64,000 nt of DNA from Xestospongia muta. Taxonomy: Eukaryota > Porifera > Demospongiae > Haplosclerida > Petrosiidae. The stretch is taken from positions 10,549,162 through 10,613,161 of the forward strand of contig OY848918.1 of assembly GCA_963693285.1 (NCBI GenBank), in the 5' to 3' direction. The position numbers and the translations under genes are program-made. Below, piece by piece: positions 12,801 to 23,385 of this stretch. The notes under the pieces were generated by a model. The model did no database searches and was not told the origin of the DNA. It was given only the letters and a program-made list of their open reading frames with translations. Numbering within the stretch: the stretch's first letter is position 1; each line of letters starts with the position of its first letter.

Positions 12801-13608
12801 TGGATCTTTTCTATTATTTTTTGATATATACAGCTCAGCTAATGAAAGTTAGTATCATTTCTAGAAAAACATTATCTCATATTGTCACTATAGATGTTGA
12901 CTTTACAATCAACAAAACACTTCCTCAATTCACATACTCTCCTAATAACACTATTAACAGTATTTCTGTACCATTTCATAGTCTTAGTGATAGTGTCCTT
13001 GAGAGATCTGAAACAGCTGTCTTAAAAATAAGACTTGATAGAACTGGCCATTTTATGCAAATCCATAATAGCATTGTCCAACATGTAACTATCACCATTT
13101 TGGATAACACTGGTAAGATTTCATTATATATTGAAATTAATATATTATATGGTGGTTTTATTAAGTCTTTTATAATTGAGAAATTTAGTGATTTGCTAAT
13201 CAAAAATTTATCAATACATAGCTAAATTATGGCACACAGAAATCTGTGTCACTCTGTATGATTTGTTGTGCATGCATTTAAGGAAAATATTGAAATATTA
13301 TAATTGAAGTGATCTATGCAGTAAAACATTGAAGGTTTGAAAAATGGGAGCAATTGCTAATATATCTATTATTCAGTCAAGGCTTCATTTGTTGCTATGT
13401 ACATTAGCAACTTATATGCTTTTAATTGTTGTAATTAATAATAAACACTTTTTATTGTTCTTATAATGAACAATTACTTCTCATAATGGAAAGTGGAAAT
13501 GTATGATGGTATTAAAGTATCATCAATTCCATTGAGTATATCTCCATGCAGATAATTTTTAGCTTATTCCCAATGAGTTCAAAATAAGGTGGTTCCACTG
13601 TATACATA

Positions 13609-13660
<52 letters not shown>

Positions 13661-14838
13661 AACACATGTGGCCAAAAGAATTATAAGCAAATAAAAATCA
13701 ATTTCTAGCATTATAACTCATGGGAAGAAAGTAGTAGTATAATGTATTAACATGTTTCTATCTTTCTATAGTGGCCACAGTGAAGTTGTCTGCTAGTAAA
13801 TATAACACATCAGAGTCAGTTGGAGGAGTACAGGTGTGTGCAGACTTAATTAATGCAACTCTGCAATCTGGTCAAAGTTTGCGAGTAAATTTTGCTTTTC
13901 TTGATGGATCAGCATTGCGAGACCGTAAGAGTTGGTTAATAATATGATAATGTTTATTGAGATACTCTCCTCTGTAGAGGATTATTCTCGATTACCTTTT
14001 CTGCCTACCTATTTTAATTTTAGTGCACCCAATATGCAAGCATGTATTACTATCACAATTGTGGATGACAATATCAAAGAATCTTTACTTGAGTTCTTTT
14101 ATATAACATTACTACCTTATGATCCAAATACAAGTCCTACTCCAGGTTATACAGGACTAACTGTAGATACAACCTCTTCAAGTATTTGTATAGAAGATGA
14201 TGATGGTAAGTTATAGTTTAGTATGAGTTTTAGTTACTTTTTGCAAAGAATCTGCTGTTATACCAACAAGACCACCACTATTATCAGCTAATGCTAATGT
14301 GACTAGTATAATGTCTACATATATTTTTAATAATATTTTGTTAATCTAAGTATATAATTTGACAGTAATACTTATTATAATTAGACTCTATAACTGATCA
14401 TGTTTCAATGAAAAATTCATCATGTGTTTATGTCATTAGCACTAATAAAATATCTGCAGGTAAACAAACAATAACAAACCAGTTTGTTTTATTAATTTCT
14501 GTTATAGATTACCCATCAAGTAATGATGATGCTAACATATCATTGTTAGGTAAACATCATGTGAGTAATGTTTGTAGGTCTATGATGATGTTATTGTTAC
14601 AGTTGCACTTCCAATCACTACTATACTATCATCAGTTATAACTGCTATTATTACATCAGTGATATGTTCAATTATCGTAAGAAAGAAACTTGGCTCATTA
14701 AAAGAGACTACTTCTCATATTTATGACATACCTAATGTTCCAATATATGACACTCCTGATAATAATACTGTTGATGTTGGCAAAACAACAACATTAGAAC
14801 TAAAAGAAAATGTTGCTTATGAAGAAATAAGACATTGA
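6645..14838 (+). CDS. Gene 1: single-pass Calx-beta receptor with phosphotyrosine-type tail
   Basis: A multi-exon gene for a cell-surface protein: signal peptide, six-Cys N-terminal module, about ten Calx-beta domains, a short stalk, one membrane helix and a tail of about 48 residues. Calx-beta domains are Ca2+-binding beta-sandwiches; here they are recognised by the repeated ends IIDDDG, IEDDDG and ISDDES and the YSENHGVVSDI signature. Exons are almost all phase 1-1. Exons 5-10 are duplicated as exons 18-23. Exon 9 (9921-10072) lacks one base and would introduce a stop at 10034-10036. It is symmetric, so skipping it restores the frame and gives about 1,463 residues. The tail carries YDIP, YDTP and YEEI. 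The product is probably an adhesion or recognition receptor; the ligand is unknown. Either an assembly error or recent inactivation could explain the frameshift. Confidence 0.8.
7771..9252 (+). CDS. Gene 1 exons 3-8: Calx-beta domains 1-3
   Basis: Exons 7771-7917, 7960-8181, 8329-8520, 8568-8762, 8811-8987 and 9034-9252. Each domain is encoded by two exons. Domain 1 ends VIIDDLDG, domain 2 ends ASISDDES, and domain 3 starts FSIGFNQTEYTIYEGEN and ends ITILDKTG. All six exons are divisible by three with phase 1 at both ends. Introns inside domains are very short (42-48 bp). Confidence 0.85.
9253..9920. other. Gene 1 intron 8 with (TA)n microsatellite
   Basis: A 668-bp intron. It contains an AT dinucleotide run at about 9791-9846, interrupted by a short TG stretch. 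The paralogous intron at 13113-13771 has a similar (AT)n run at about 13612-13658 at the equivalent place, so the microsatellite predates the internal duplication. Confidence 0.7.
9921..10800 (+). CDS. Gene 1 exons 9-12: Calx-beta domains 4-5 (exon 9 frameshifted)
   Basis: Exons 9921-10072 (152 nt), 10126-10353, 10402-10533 and 10609-10800. The paralogous exons at 13772, 26384 and 44323 are 153 nt. Here one T is missing at about 10016 (CAACTGGT where the others read CAATCTGGT), giving an in-frame TAA at 10034-10036. Exons 10-12 are intact; exon 10 holds PFLPTYFNF and ends IYIEDDDG. Confidence 0.8.
10882..12137 (+). CDS. Gene 1 exons 13-17: YSENHG-type Calx-beta domains
   Basis: Exons 10882-11004 and 11052-11282 form one domain, and 11739-11861 and 11907-12137 another. 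Each pair is a 123-nt exon carrying VVSDITVVLST followed by a 231-nt exon carrying PSFTIINDTVALETIEQYN and ending DDDG. Exon 15 (11338-11556) is a lone second-half exon (VNVNQIMRFTAYG) with no 123-nt partner, so it encodes a half domain. Confidence 0.8.
12190..14205 (+). CDS. Gene 1 exons 18-23: duplicated block of exons 5-10
   Basis: Exons 12190-12378, 12426-12620, 12671-12847, 12894-13112, 13772-13924 and 13978-14205 repeat the order, lengths and sequence of exons 5-10, introns included, at a spacing of about 3.86 kb. The exon-9 equivalent here (13772-13924, 153 nt) is intact and reads KLSASKYNTSESVGGVQVCA. The block therefore supplies an undamaged copy of the domain that is broken upstream. 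Confidence 0.82.
14249..14838 (+). CDS. Gene 1 stalk, TM helix and cytoplasmic tail
   Basis: Exons 14385-14459 (DSITDHVSMKNSSCVYVIST), 14508-14549 (14-residue microexon DYPSSNDDANISLLG) and 14603-14838. A further stalk exon beginning at 14249 has lost the GT donor present in the paralogue at 38443 and is probably skipped; skipping keeps the frame. The last exon encodes a hydrophobic helix (LPITTILSSVITAIITSVIC), a basic stop-transfer RKK, and a tail with IYDIPNVPIYDTPD and a terminal NVAYEEIRH. Confidence 0.82.
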
Positions 14839-17020
14839 GTTATTATGCTGCATGTGATTTCTTTATCATTACATTGAAAACTTTACTATTAAGAATTTGT
14901 TTAGTTATGTATGCATTTATTATTGGTCTAATGATCAAGAAACGTGTCTATATTATTGAGTTTTGTGTCTAAAATATATTATGTATGCAGACTTTAGCAG
15001 AAACGTTAGACATAAGTTGTTTATACAAAACTTGTCAAAAATTTTATATTATATATACAATTAAATATTTTTATAGAAACAGAGAAAATTTAAAGATGGA
15101 TAATGTTAGTCCTTTACATACAAGATATAATGTACCAATATTTTATAAGTACATATTTTTGTAGTCTGTTAATATTCTTTAATTGTATAAATGTCCCTGT
15201 AATAAAGAAGCCTCTCACAGGCTACATACACTAGTTTATATAAGACTGGTAGAGATATACACAAGTGTTGATTATTTATTATAACAGATATAAAATACTA
15301 CATTGTAAAACTATTATCTTTATAGAAACTTGATGAACAGGTCTGAACAAGCAGACTCTTATATAATAAAGTAATTAAAATGTATGCAATTAAATTAATA
15401 CTTTATGAGTATACATTATCTGTTCATAATTAAGGAATAAATTTAAAAGTCTCAAAGTATTAAATGAATTAAAAGCATTAGCAATAATTGGAATTATAAC
15501 TGTCCATGATATGATAGTTAATGATAGCAATCAACCTTAAAATGTTATCATGTTTATTGTTTATCTTAATTAATGTTAGCTGTTTTAATAACACATTAAT
15601 ACAAATTGCCTACCTTTGACCATCTCATCAATGGACACAAGTTTCCTGTATATTTCTATATTAGTAGTTGTAATCTTTATCATAGAGTTCTAGTTAGTAA
15701 GTATATACATTATATCATATCAAAGATCCTGTTACTTAAAATCACTTAATTAGTTAGTCTTAACAAAAGATGACAGATGGTCTGGTGTTCAAAAAGAAGT
15801 ACATTCAAATAAAAGAATAAATTAGATAAAGTACATGATATTGTAACAATGTAACAATCAGTAACAGTCTTAGTCCAGCATCCTATCTTGTATAAGAATA
15901 AAAAAAGATTATTAGTTTTAACCATTATATAATAACTACATAAACAGTCACTTCCATAGTACATTAGTGAAAAAAACATTGTGATTTCTGTCAAAACTAT
16001 TACACATTTAAAAATGTTTTCCACCTCGTAAAATCCTATGACATTGCACTACATACTAAATGTTTTAATGTACATTGCAAAAAAGGGTCTTGCCAACCAG
16101 TCAGAGTATAACAGTAAGATTGGTCTAAGGATGATGGCAGTATAAAGATTTAATCCACATTCCTACACTGTTCATTAGAAACTAGTAAAACTAATGAATC
16201 CATTCCAACTATTGAAACTGGTTGCAATTTAAAAATCTACTTGTTTGCATGAGATTGTTATAACAATAATCCATCATTCCAATCTCCCTAGTATATTATT
16301 AATATTTAACAGCTCCATAGCACCAAAGTCTTATTGTCTGTGTCATGTTGTCTTTGTAAAGGAAGGAGTTCTTCAAATTTAGTCCAATCCTCTGCAGGTT
16401 AAAGGTCAATATGATAATGTTGTCAAGATTGACTCACCATTCCCTGTCATAACTTATTTAAAGTAAAAAGTTTAATACCATCTCCTCAACATGGAGGTAC
16501 ATTTATAACTGTTACTACAATGATTAAACAGTCTTTGCTTGTATTCTTGAAGGACTGATTTGGTAACCCTTGTGATGTTCATAAATATGTGCAACACATC
16601 AGTGCCATACTGATACACAATGTTAGCAGTAGTCAGAATCATGTGACATAGCCTGACAATATAAGATAAAGTAGTTTTTCTGTCTATGGGTATAATCCCA
16701 CTGTTATAAAAGTATCAATATTGGGAGATAAACTTTCTGGTTCTCCTGTACATTTGAAAATGATAACACAGAAAGAAGTTTTAAACTTGCATTGTCAATG
16801 GTACAGGTTTTCATCAATCTTAAAAGTAACACTTTTATTATGTAATATAAATTGTCCTCATAATTATTAAAATTAAATTTAGATGATGTTTAGAGTGTGT
16901 TCTTTTTTGAACTATTTTGAAAGAGATAACTCATTGTATGATTTAGCGTAAACATGCAATTAATTATTTGTAGCTTAAAACTTTTAACTTACTGCTTAAA
17001 AGATTGTTTCTTTAACAGCA
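14839..17020. other. Gene 1 3' flank and paralogous intergenic block
   Basis: No intact gene. 14839-16200 is homologous to 38955-40410 and partly to 46365-47600, that is, to the 3' flanks of the other TM cassettes. 15605-15740 matches the conserved block upstream of the MTQ-class leaders (23043 and 47958), but no leader exon follows it. A 92-codon minus-strand frame at 15746-16024 has no recognisable features. Confidence 0.6.
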
Positions 17021-17545
17021 TGTCTTTTCTTAAGTAGCCCATCTATAACCAATGGTAATACACTGAGCAGATAATAAGTGGACTGATTCCTCCAGTAGGT
17101 CTTAGTTTCTTAATTAATCCAGTAAGTATTGTGGTATGTGTTTCATAACAGTCATTGTAATTTTCTTATAGAATTTAAATGGATCATCTCCACAATGTTC
17201 ATTCTGGAATCAATCTTTAGACAGTAAGTTAAATTAGTTATTGTGTTAAGATAACTGTTCCAGTTAGATGGATATGGAGACTGGTCTAGTAAAGAATGTC
17301 ATAACACTACTAATAATAAAACAGAAATTCTATGTGAATGCAATCATCTTACTAACTTTGCTATATTACTAGTAAATAATGAAAGAATAAATGTTGTTAT
17401 TTATTATTATGATTTATAGGATGTATCTCCTGTTATTAATGACCAATAGAACAAACTGAGCTGACAAAGCTACCATATCATCATGGAGTAAGTACTTAAT
17501 ATCATTGACGTGATGTACAATATAATGATTTCTTACTTGTACTTA
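17021..17545 (+). pseudogene. Adhesion-GPCR relic (Calx-beta/GAIN/GPS fragments)
   Basis: 17021-17068 matches part of a gene 3 Calx-beta exon (27645-27690). It runs directly into the end of the GAIN exon (ISGLDPPVGLSFLINP region), then GPS exons starting near 17172 and 17265 with CSFWNQSLD, DGYGDWSSKECHN and CECNHLTNFAILL, including the HLT cleavage site. The next exon is frameshifted (one A lost in the NEPIEQ codons), carries an in-frame TGA and jumps to the end of the TM2-4 exon at ATISSW near 17490. Two internal deletions and a frameshift make it a pseudogene. Confidence 0.88.
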
Positions 17546-18400
17546 CTTCATTGTTCATTGTCATCACAATTGACTTCTAATCACTTACACAACCTTCTTA
17601 ATTTGTAAATAGTAAGTATATAACTCTGTGAGTCACTATCTGTTCCATATTCAAATGATATTTTGTTATCATACACAGGTACACTATGTATTAATATATT
17701 GAACTCTCATCACTCACCATTATATAAAATACTTTATCAGTTTTTATAATAAAATACTAAGATATTAGGTAATTCATGACATCAATTATTTTATCAATTA
17801 TCACAAGCTGGCACAAATTATCTACAGTTGTCATCATTACTTTTACTACATGAGACACATCTTCTTGTTTTAATATTCATATTGTCTCAAGGGATCAATG
17901 TGAAAAAACAATTTAGCATACCTCTGTGAAATGAAATGATTGCTATGTCAAGATTAAAGTGACAATGTTAGAAAACTACCTGGAGAAGTGAGTTCTATAT
18001 TTTTTACGTAACAAGTATAAACTAATTTATATAATAAAAAATGGTCAGTAATATAATATTTACCTAAAGACATTATGAAAGAGACATCTGCAGAATCTTT
18101 AATATGAATGTATATAATTATATAATCTAAGCAATGAGTGCAGATATTGTATTACTATCAACTGATAATGTTGGTATCTTTGTTAGCAGAATTTGCAATA
18201 AGTGACGTAGCTCAAGGTAAACATAGAAGATGTGTATAGACACTATTTTATATCTGTAGAAAACAGACAATGAACAAATTAAAGAAGGTCTTATCATCTT
18301 GTTATTACTGGTTAGCTCTATTGTAGGTTGTCCTATTAAAAATAAACATCATGTGAGTTATATGTCTATTTTTGTTCAATCACAAATATTATTATTGTAG
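17546..18400. other. Decayed spacer homologous to 3370-3999
   Basis: No gene. It matches the DNA that lies between the adhesion-GPCR relic and the TM relic at 3.2-4.0 kb, including the AGTAAGTAT..CTGTGAGTCACTA motif. An insertion-like extra segment is present around 17970-18130. Confidence 0.55.
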
Positions 18401-18621
18401 TTGTACTTCCAGTCACTGTCACAATATCATTATCAGTTGTAACTGTGGTTGTTATGTCAACAATATGTTGATTTAGTATAAAGGTAATATCAGTCTAATG
18501 GCCAACTACCTCTCATATCTATCACATTCTTAACTTTTCAATACATGACAATCCTACTTTAGATACTATTGATGTTGATACAACACTGGAACTAAAAGAA
18601 AACATTACTTATGATCTTTAG
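18401..18621 (+). pseudogene. Relic TM/tail exon with early stop (third copy)
   Basis: VVLPVTVTISLSVVTVVVMS followed by TIC and TGA (18469-18471), the same stop position as at 4068 and 6032. Tail remnants are clearer here: LELKENITYDL is followed by a stop near 18621. Confidence 0.72.
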
Positions 18622-19282
18622 GGAATAAGTATTGAATAATTCTAATATTTATTGAGAAATTACGTCAAATTTGTTAGAACATACTTGTTAACAAAATATT
18701 TTTGTTGGATACATCACAACTTGTGGCATTGTTAGTGTCTCATTGACAACTATATGAGCAACTTGAAGCTAAACTCTATAACTACAATTAATTGCAGTTC
18801 CAGTATCATAATGTTATTATTTATAGCTACCCTCATTGATGTGTTGTGTGGTTTGTAGGAAAAAAGCTAATGCATGTTATAAGATTAATTCCTATTTATG
18901 ACACTTCCACTTTAATTTGGTACTGCTAATGTGAAAAAATCCTTTAGAACTCAGTATAGAACAAATTTTAATAACTATTATTGAACATATTAATGTTTTT
19001 TTTATATGTTATATATATACATGTAGCTATTATCAATAAAATAACAGTAAACACAATTAGTCCATTAACAATGTAACTAATGATAAAGAAACAAATAAGA
19101 TGTTTAGTATCTAAATATACCTACTTTGTTAGTTTTGCTGAGTGATCCATTAACTAGACAGATGGTTTAGTGTAAATAAACAGTACCTTAGACAATACAA
19201 TAATAGGAAAAACATATTTGTTGCATCACTCGACTGAACTGCTGATTCAAGAAGAGAACTGACTAAAGGCTATCTTGTTAAG

Positions 19283-21509
19283 ATGACTAATGAAGCAGCT
19301 TTCTTCTTGTTCATTCTCTTATTTACAACAGGTAAGCAGGTTACATTTAATATTATTATATACAGAAAATTATTATACTATTTTATACCAGCACTAGCCC
19401 AGTATCCAGCTATATCAACAAACAATAAAGATGATATGGTACAATGTTTCAATGATGTTACATCATGTAATGCTAACAGTAATGTAATGATGATAACTGC
19501 TGGACAATGTTGTAATTCAACTGGAGGTTCTTCTAGACATGTGAGAGTTGTTTTTCCGGGTAATCAAGTTTTTTGTGGCAGTTGTTTTGGTGAGTTTATT
19601 ATTATAATAAATATAAACTGTGTCGAAAGAATCAATTTATTGAAATAATAATAACATGTATAATTATGCTTAGATTTAAATAAAAATTGAAACCTAATAT
19701 TGATGTAGAATAATAAAGTGCAAGCACAATATTATAATATTAGACAATATAAAATCAAATCAAATACTTTTAAAGCTATTTTTATGTTCATTACCTTATG
19801 TCACTATATATCATCAATCAATAAAATGATTACAATAGTAATTTTCCATATTGTGTAGCTGTTACATTCAGTCAGAGATCATATTCCTTTGGACCTGAAA
19901 ATAAAGGAGAAACTATACCTTTTCCAATAACTGTTTCATATTTCTCTGGTACTGGTAACTATGATGTTAGACTCAGGGTTAGCAATAGCCCAGATCCATT
20001 ACCAAGTGAGTTCTTACTACAGTAAAATGTTATTATTGACTTTGTAGATAGTGAATGTTTTATCAGCAGGTTTTCTAATAATAACATTCAGTATACACCA
20101 ACAACTACATCACACAACTTCTCTATGACATTAACTACTAATGGAAACCAGGTTGCTCTTGAAGATGCACTAAATTTTACTCTTGTGTTGTCTGTTACTT
20201 CTGTCTCCTTCAGTGGTTATACAGTTATTGTATTGAGTTCAACTAATGTTATAATAGATGATTTAGATGGTGAGTAAATCAGATGGTTACATACGTTGTT
20301 GTATACATCACAATCTATGACAATGTAACAAGAAAATATAACAATGGTACTAATACATTTTTACTTTTATTAGATATCAGTATAAGATTTGAAAGAATAT
20401 CTCATAAAGCATGTGTTGTTGTATAAATAAAAATCTTGATTATAATCAATACTATTACTAATAGAGCAATGAGAACTGTACATATTAATAATTTGTTCCC
20501 TATATATGAATGACATAGTCTGTAATTTATACTGCCATTTTTCCTCTCTCTGTTGATCAAATTTTCCTAATTATTTACTTTATTAGCTATCAGGCTAAGA
20601 TTTGATGAAGCATCAGTTATTCATGAAGCTCAAGAGTCTTCTGGACGTGTGTCAGTTGTAGTTAATCGTGATACTATTTTATTTGCTACAACATTTAATG
20701 TGACTATAACTACAAGAGAGTATAGTGGAGATCCTTCAACTTTGACTGCTGAGCAATCAATAGCATCTAATGATGGTATGAAAATAACATTATGAATATT
20801 CCAATTATTTATACTAATTTTTACTAGATTTTATTGATGGTCAAACAATAACAAAGCAATTTACAGCTGGAAGTACAGATACTGAAAGAACATTTGAATT
20901 TACAATCATAAATGATAAAATTGTTGAATTTGATGAACTCTTTGATCTTGTTATAACTGTTAGTGATCCTAGAGTAATTATAGAAAGAGATGTAGGTTAT
21001 GTTGTAATCTCTGATGATGACAGTATGTTGCCATATTTATTGTTTAATATGTTTTCTTTAGAATTTAGTATTGGTTTTAGGGAAATACAACACACAATAC
21101 ATGAAGGTGAAAATGTAACATTGATTGTGGAAGAGAAGCAAGGATTTATAGGTGGTTTAGTAAATGGTGGAGTGCCTGAATATCGATTGTATGGAGCTTT
21201 CTTAGTATTCTTTAAAATGGATAGCTCAGCTACAGAAAGTTAGCATTAGTTACTGAAAAAAGATATCTTATTATATCTTTATAGATGTTGACTTCACTGT
21301 CAATAAAAGTCTACCTAGGTTCACATATGCTGCTAATAACACTATCAACATTATCTTTATAACATTTCAAAGTGTCAATGATAACATTGTTGAGAGATCT
21401 GAAAAAGCTGTTTTATCATTAAGGCTCAATGTGTTTGGAAGGTTTATGAAAACTGAAAACTGTGGTTCTCCACATGATACAATCGATATCACCATCTTGG
21501 ACAAGAACA
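19283..21509 (+). CDS. Gene 2: short Calx-beta gene, no membrane end seen
   Basis: Eight intact exons: 19283-19331 (signal peptide MTNEAAFFLFILLFTT), 19392-19589 (six-Cys module), 19859-20005, 20048-20269, 20587-20775, 20828-21022, 21062-21238 and 21285-21509. They encode three Calx-beta domains equivalent to domains 1-3 of genes 1, 3 and 4. Exon 8 ends at a good donor (GTAAGC) in phase 1, but no matching exon 9 or TM exon is found before gene 3 starts at 23043. Options: a 3'-truncated gene, a secreted form ending by read-through, or an alternative N-terminal cassette spliced into gene 3 at 24364 or 26384. It is about 480 residues as far as seen. The intron at 21023-21061 is only 39 bp. Confidence 0.72.
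20363..20410 (+). pseudogene. Decayed partial copy of Calx-beta exon 5
   Basis: After a TTAG, this short stretch (ATCAGTATAAGATTTGAAAG) resembles the start of the exon-5 class (VIRIRFDE) but decays within about 40 bp. The true exon 5 of gene 2 follows at 20587. Confidence 0.4.
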
Positions 21510-23042
21510 GTAAGCATATGATGACATGTATTTAATACAGAAATTCTATCAACACATGCTAAAATCAGTTTCCATTAACTTTAACCATTAGTTTTTACTA
21601 TAATTTCCCTTGTTTTATTCAGTTGTCTTTTATGAAGCACTTGAAATAATAATACATTAACTTATAATTAAATACCAGGTTACATCAGTCATGTAATCAT
21701 TGCATGAAATAAAGCCAGACTATTAAATTTGTAGTTAGTTCTCATTGTTTCTTATTAAAATTCATCTCATAAATTTTATATACACCTTAATTTTATTTCA
21801 TAGAATAAGATGAAGACACATACCTGTACTTTGAAATAGAAGATTGTGTTTCATTTATTGATAACAGTTTCTAAACATTAATTGTTAATCACTGTAATAT
21901 ATATTAAATAACAAAGGATGTTTCTTTTTAATATTAAAAATCATATAAATTCACAATGATTTCTACACAAATGTCAAATCTGCAAAGCAACAAGAAAATG
22001 AATAAGTTTTAAGATAAACCCAAAATTAATTCTATTAATGATATATCAAAACAGGTAGTTTATAAGGACAAAATATGTAGCCTTTGTAATGTAAAATTAG
22101 TTGAAAATACCATTATAGCTGGATTAAAGTTTAAACTCTATATTTCTAACATACGTACCTTCCTATCCAATATCAAAACATTGCACATTATTCTACAATG
22201 TCCTTCCTATACTTCTGTCAAATGCTTAAGTTAAACAAAGTGATACTGTACATGTACTTCGCAACTATTACTCCTGAATTAGTAAATATTGTAATAATGT
22301 AATTATAACTAGGAATGATTGTTTGAATATGCAGGTCTGCCTCATTCAGAAAAACTAAATTAAAATAACAATAAGTCCTTTTTAATGGTCAGATTCTTCT
22401 GATGGAGAAACAAATCAACCATTGGTGTTGGTGACCTCTTTACTGCATATATGACTTCAAATATTTTCTTTATGTAAATTTGTGGGTAGAGTAATCATCA
22501 TTTGTAATGGTATAATTTAATTACACACTACACGCTCACTAGTACATCTGTAATGATGTTTTATGTAAACAGCTAACATTAACTAAGATAAACAATAAAC
22601 ACTAAATCCATTAAGGTTGATGACTATCATTAACTATCATATCATGGACAGTTTCAATTCTAATTTGTTGTAATGTTGTTTATACAACTCTCTTGGATTT
22701 TACACAATATGTTTATATATAGATATTGACTATACATAGTCTGTACATATATAATACCAATTTCCTACCTAGTTTTAATCATCTCATCAATGGAAACAAA
22801 CATTCCCGTATGTTTCTATATTAGTAGTAGTAGTCTTTATCACAGAGTTCCAGTAAGTTTGTATACACTTCATATCATATCAAAGATCACATTACTTAAA
22901 AAAACTTAATAAGTTAGTCTTACTAATTGACTTATCATCAAAGCAAATATCTGGTATATAAAAAGCAGCAACATCAAAAAAGAGACAATATTTTCAAAAA
23001 TTTAGTCTGTTCTACAGTGGAAGGGTTGTTTCAGATCTTAAG
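21510..23042. other. Gene 2 to gene 3 spacer with a local inversion
   Basis: No exon is supported. 22545-22675 is a reverse-complemented copy of a segment found in direct orientation near 15490-15590 and 39440-39545. The DNA after it (from about 22765) is in direct orientation with the same blocks and carries the MTQ-class upstream region. Confidence 0.6.
22765..23042 (+). promoter_or_regulatory. Conserved upstream block, MTQ-class leader
   Basis: A block with ATCTCATCAATGGAAACA, TTCTATATTAGTAG and CATATCATATCAAAGATC lies about 100-270 bp upstream of the ATG at 23043 and is repeated upstream of the ATG at 47958. The last bases before both ATGs also agree (CTACAGTGG and TCTTAAG). Conservation suggests a promoter or 5' UTR distinct from that of the MTN class. 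Confidence 0.45.
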
Positions 23043-23385
23043 ATGACTCAGGCTTCATTACAATTGATTGTATTGTATTCTTTACTGTCTACAAGTAAGT
23101 ATATACAGATATTTCATTATATTTTGTTATGTTCCTACAACTATTAGTTGATCTTAGTATAATTCATTATTGATGTTTCTTTACCAGCACTAGCCCAGAC
23201 ACCAGCTATATCAACATTCAATGAAGATGATATGGTACAATGTTTCAATGATGTTACATCATGTAATGTTAACAGTAATGTAATGATGATAACTGCTGGA
23301 CAATGTTGTAATTCAACTGGAGGATCTTCTAGACATGTGAGAGTTGTTTTTCCAGGTAATCAAGTTTTTTGTGGCAGTTGTTTTG
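23043..23385 (+). CDS. Gene 3 leader exons 1-2
   Basis: Exon 1 (23043-23094) encodes MTQASLQLIVLYSLLST, a signal peptide of the MTQ class. Exon 2 (23188-23385) encodes the shared six-Cys module (STFNEDDMVQCFND, TAGQCCN, FCGSCF). The exon 1 sequence differs from the MTN leaders of genes 1, 2 and 4 although exon 2 is nearly the same. Confidence 0.85.

Noticed and set aside
6645..14838. Splitting gene 1 into two genes at the repeated block (12190)
   Set aside because: No signal peptide or leader exons lie between the blocks, and exon phases run on without a break.
15746..16024. 92-codon minus-strand frame with Cys and aromatic residues
   Set aside because: It lies in a decayed intergenic block, and the paralogous DNA near 39700-39960 does not keep the frame.
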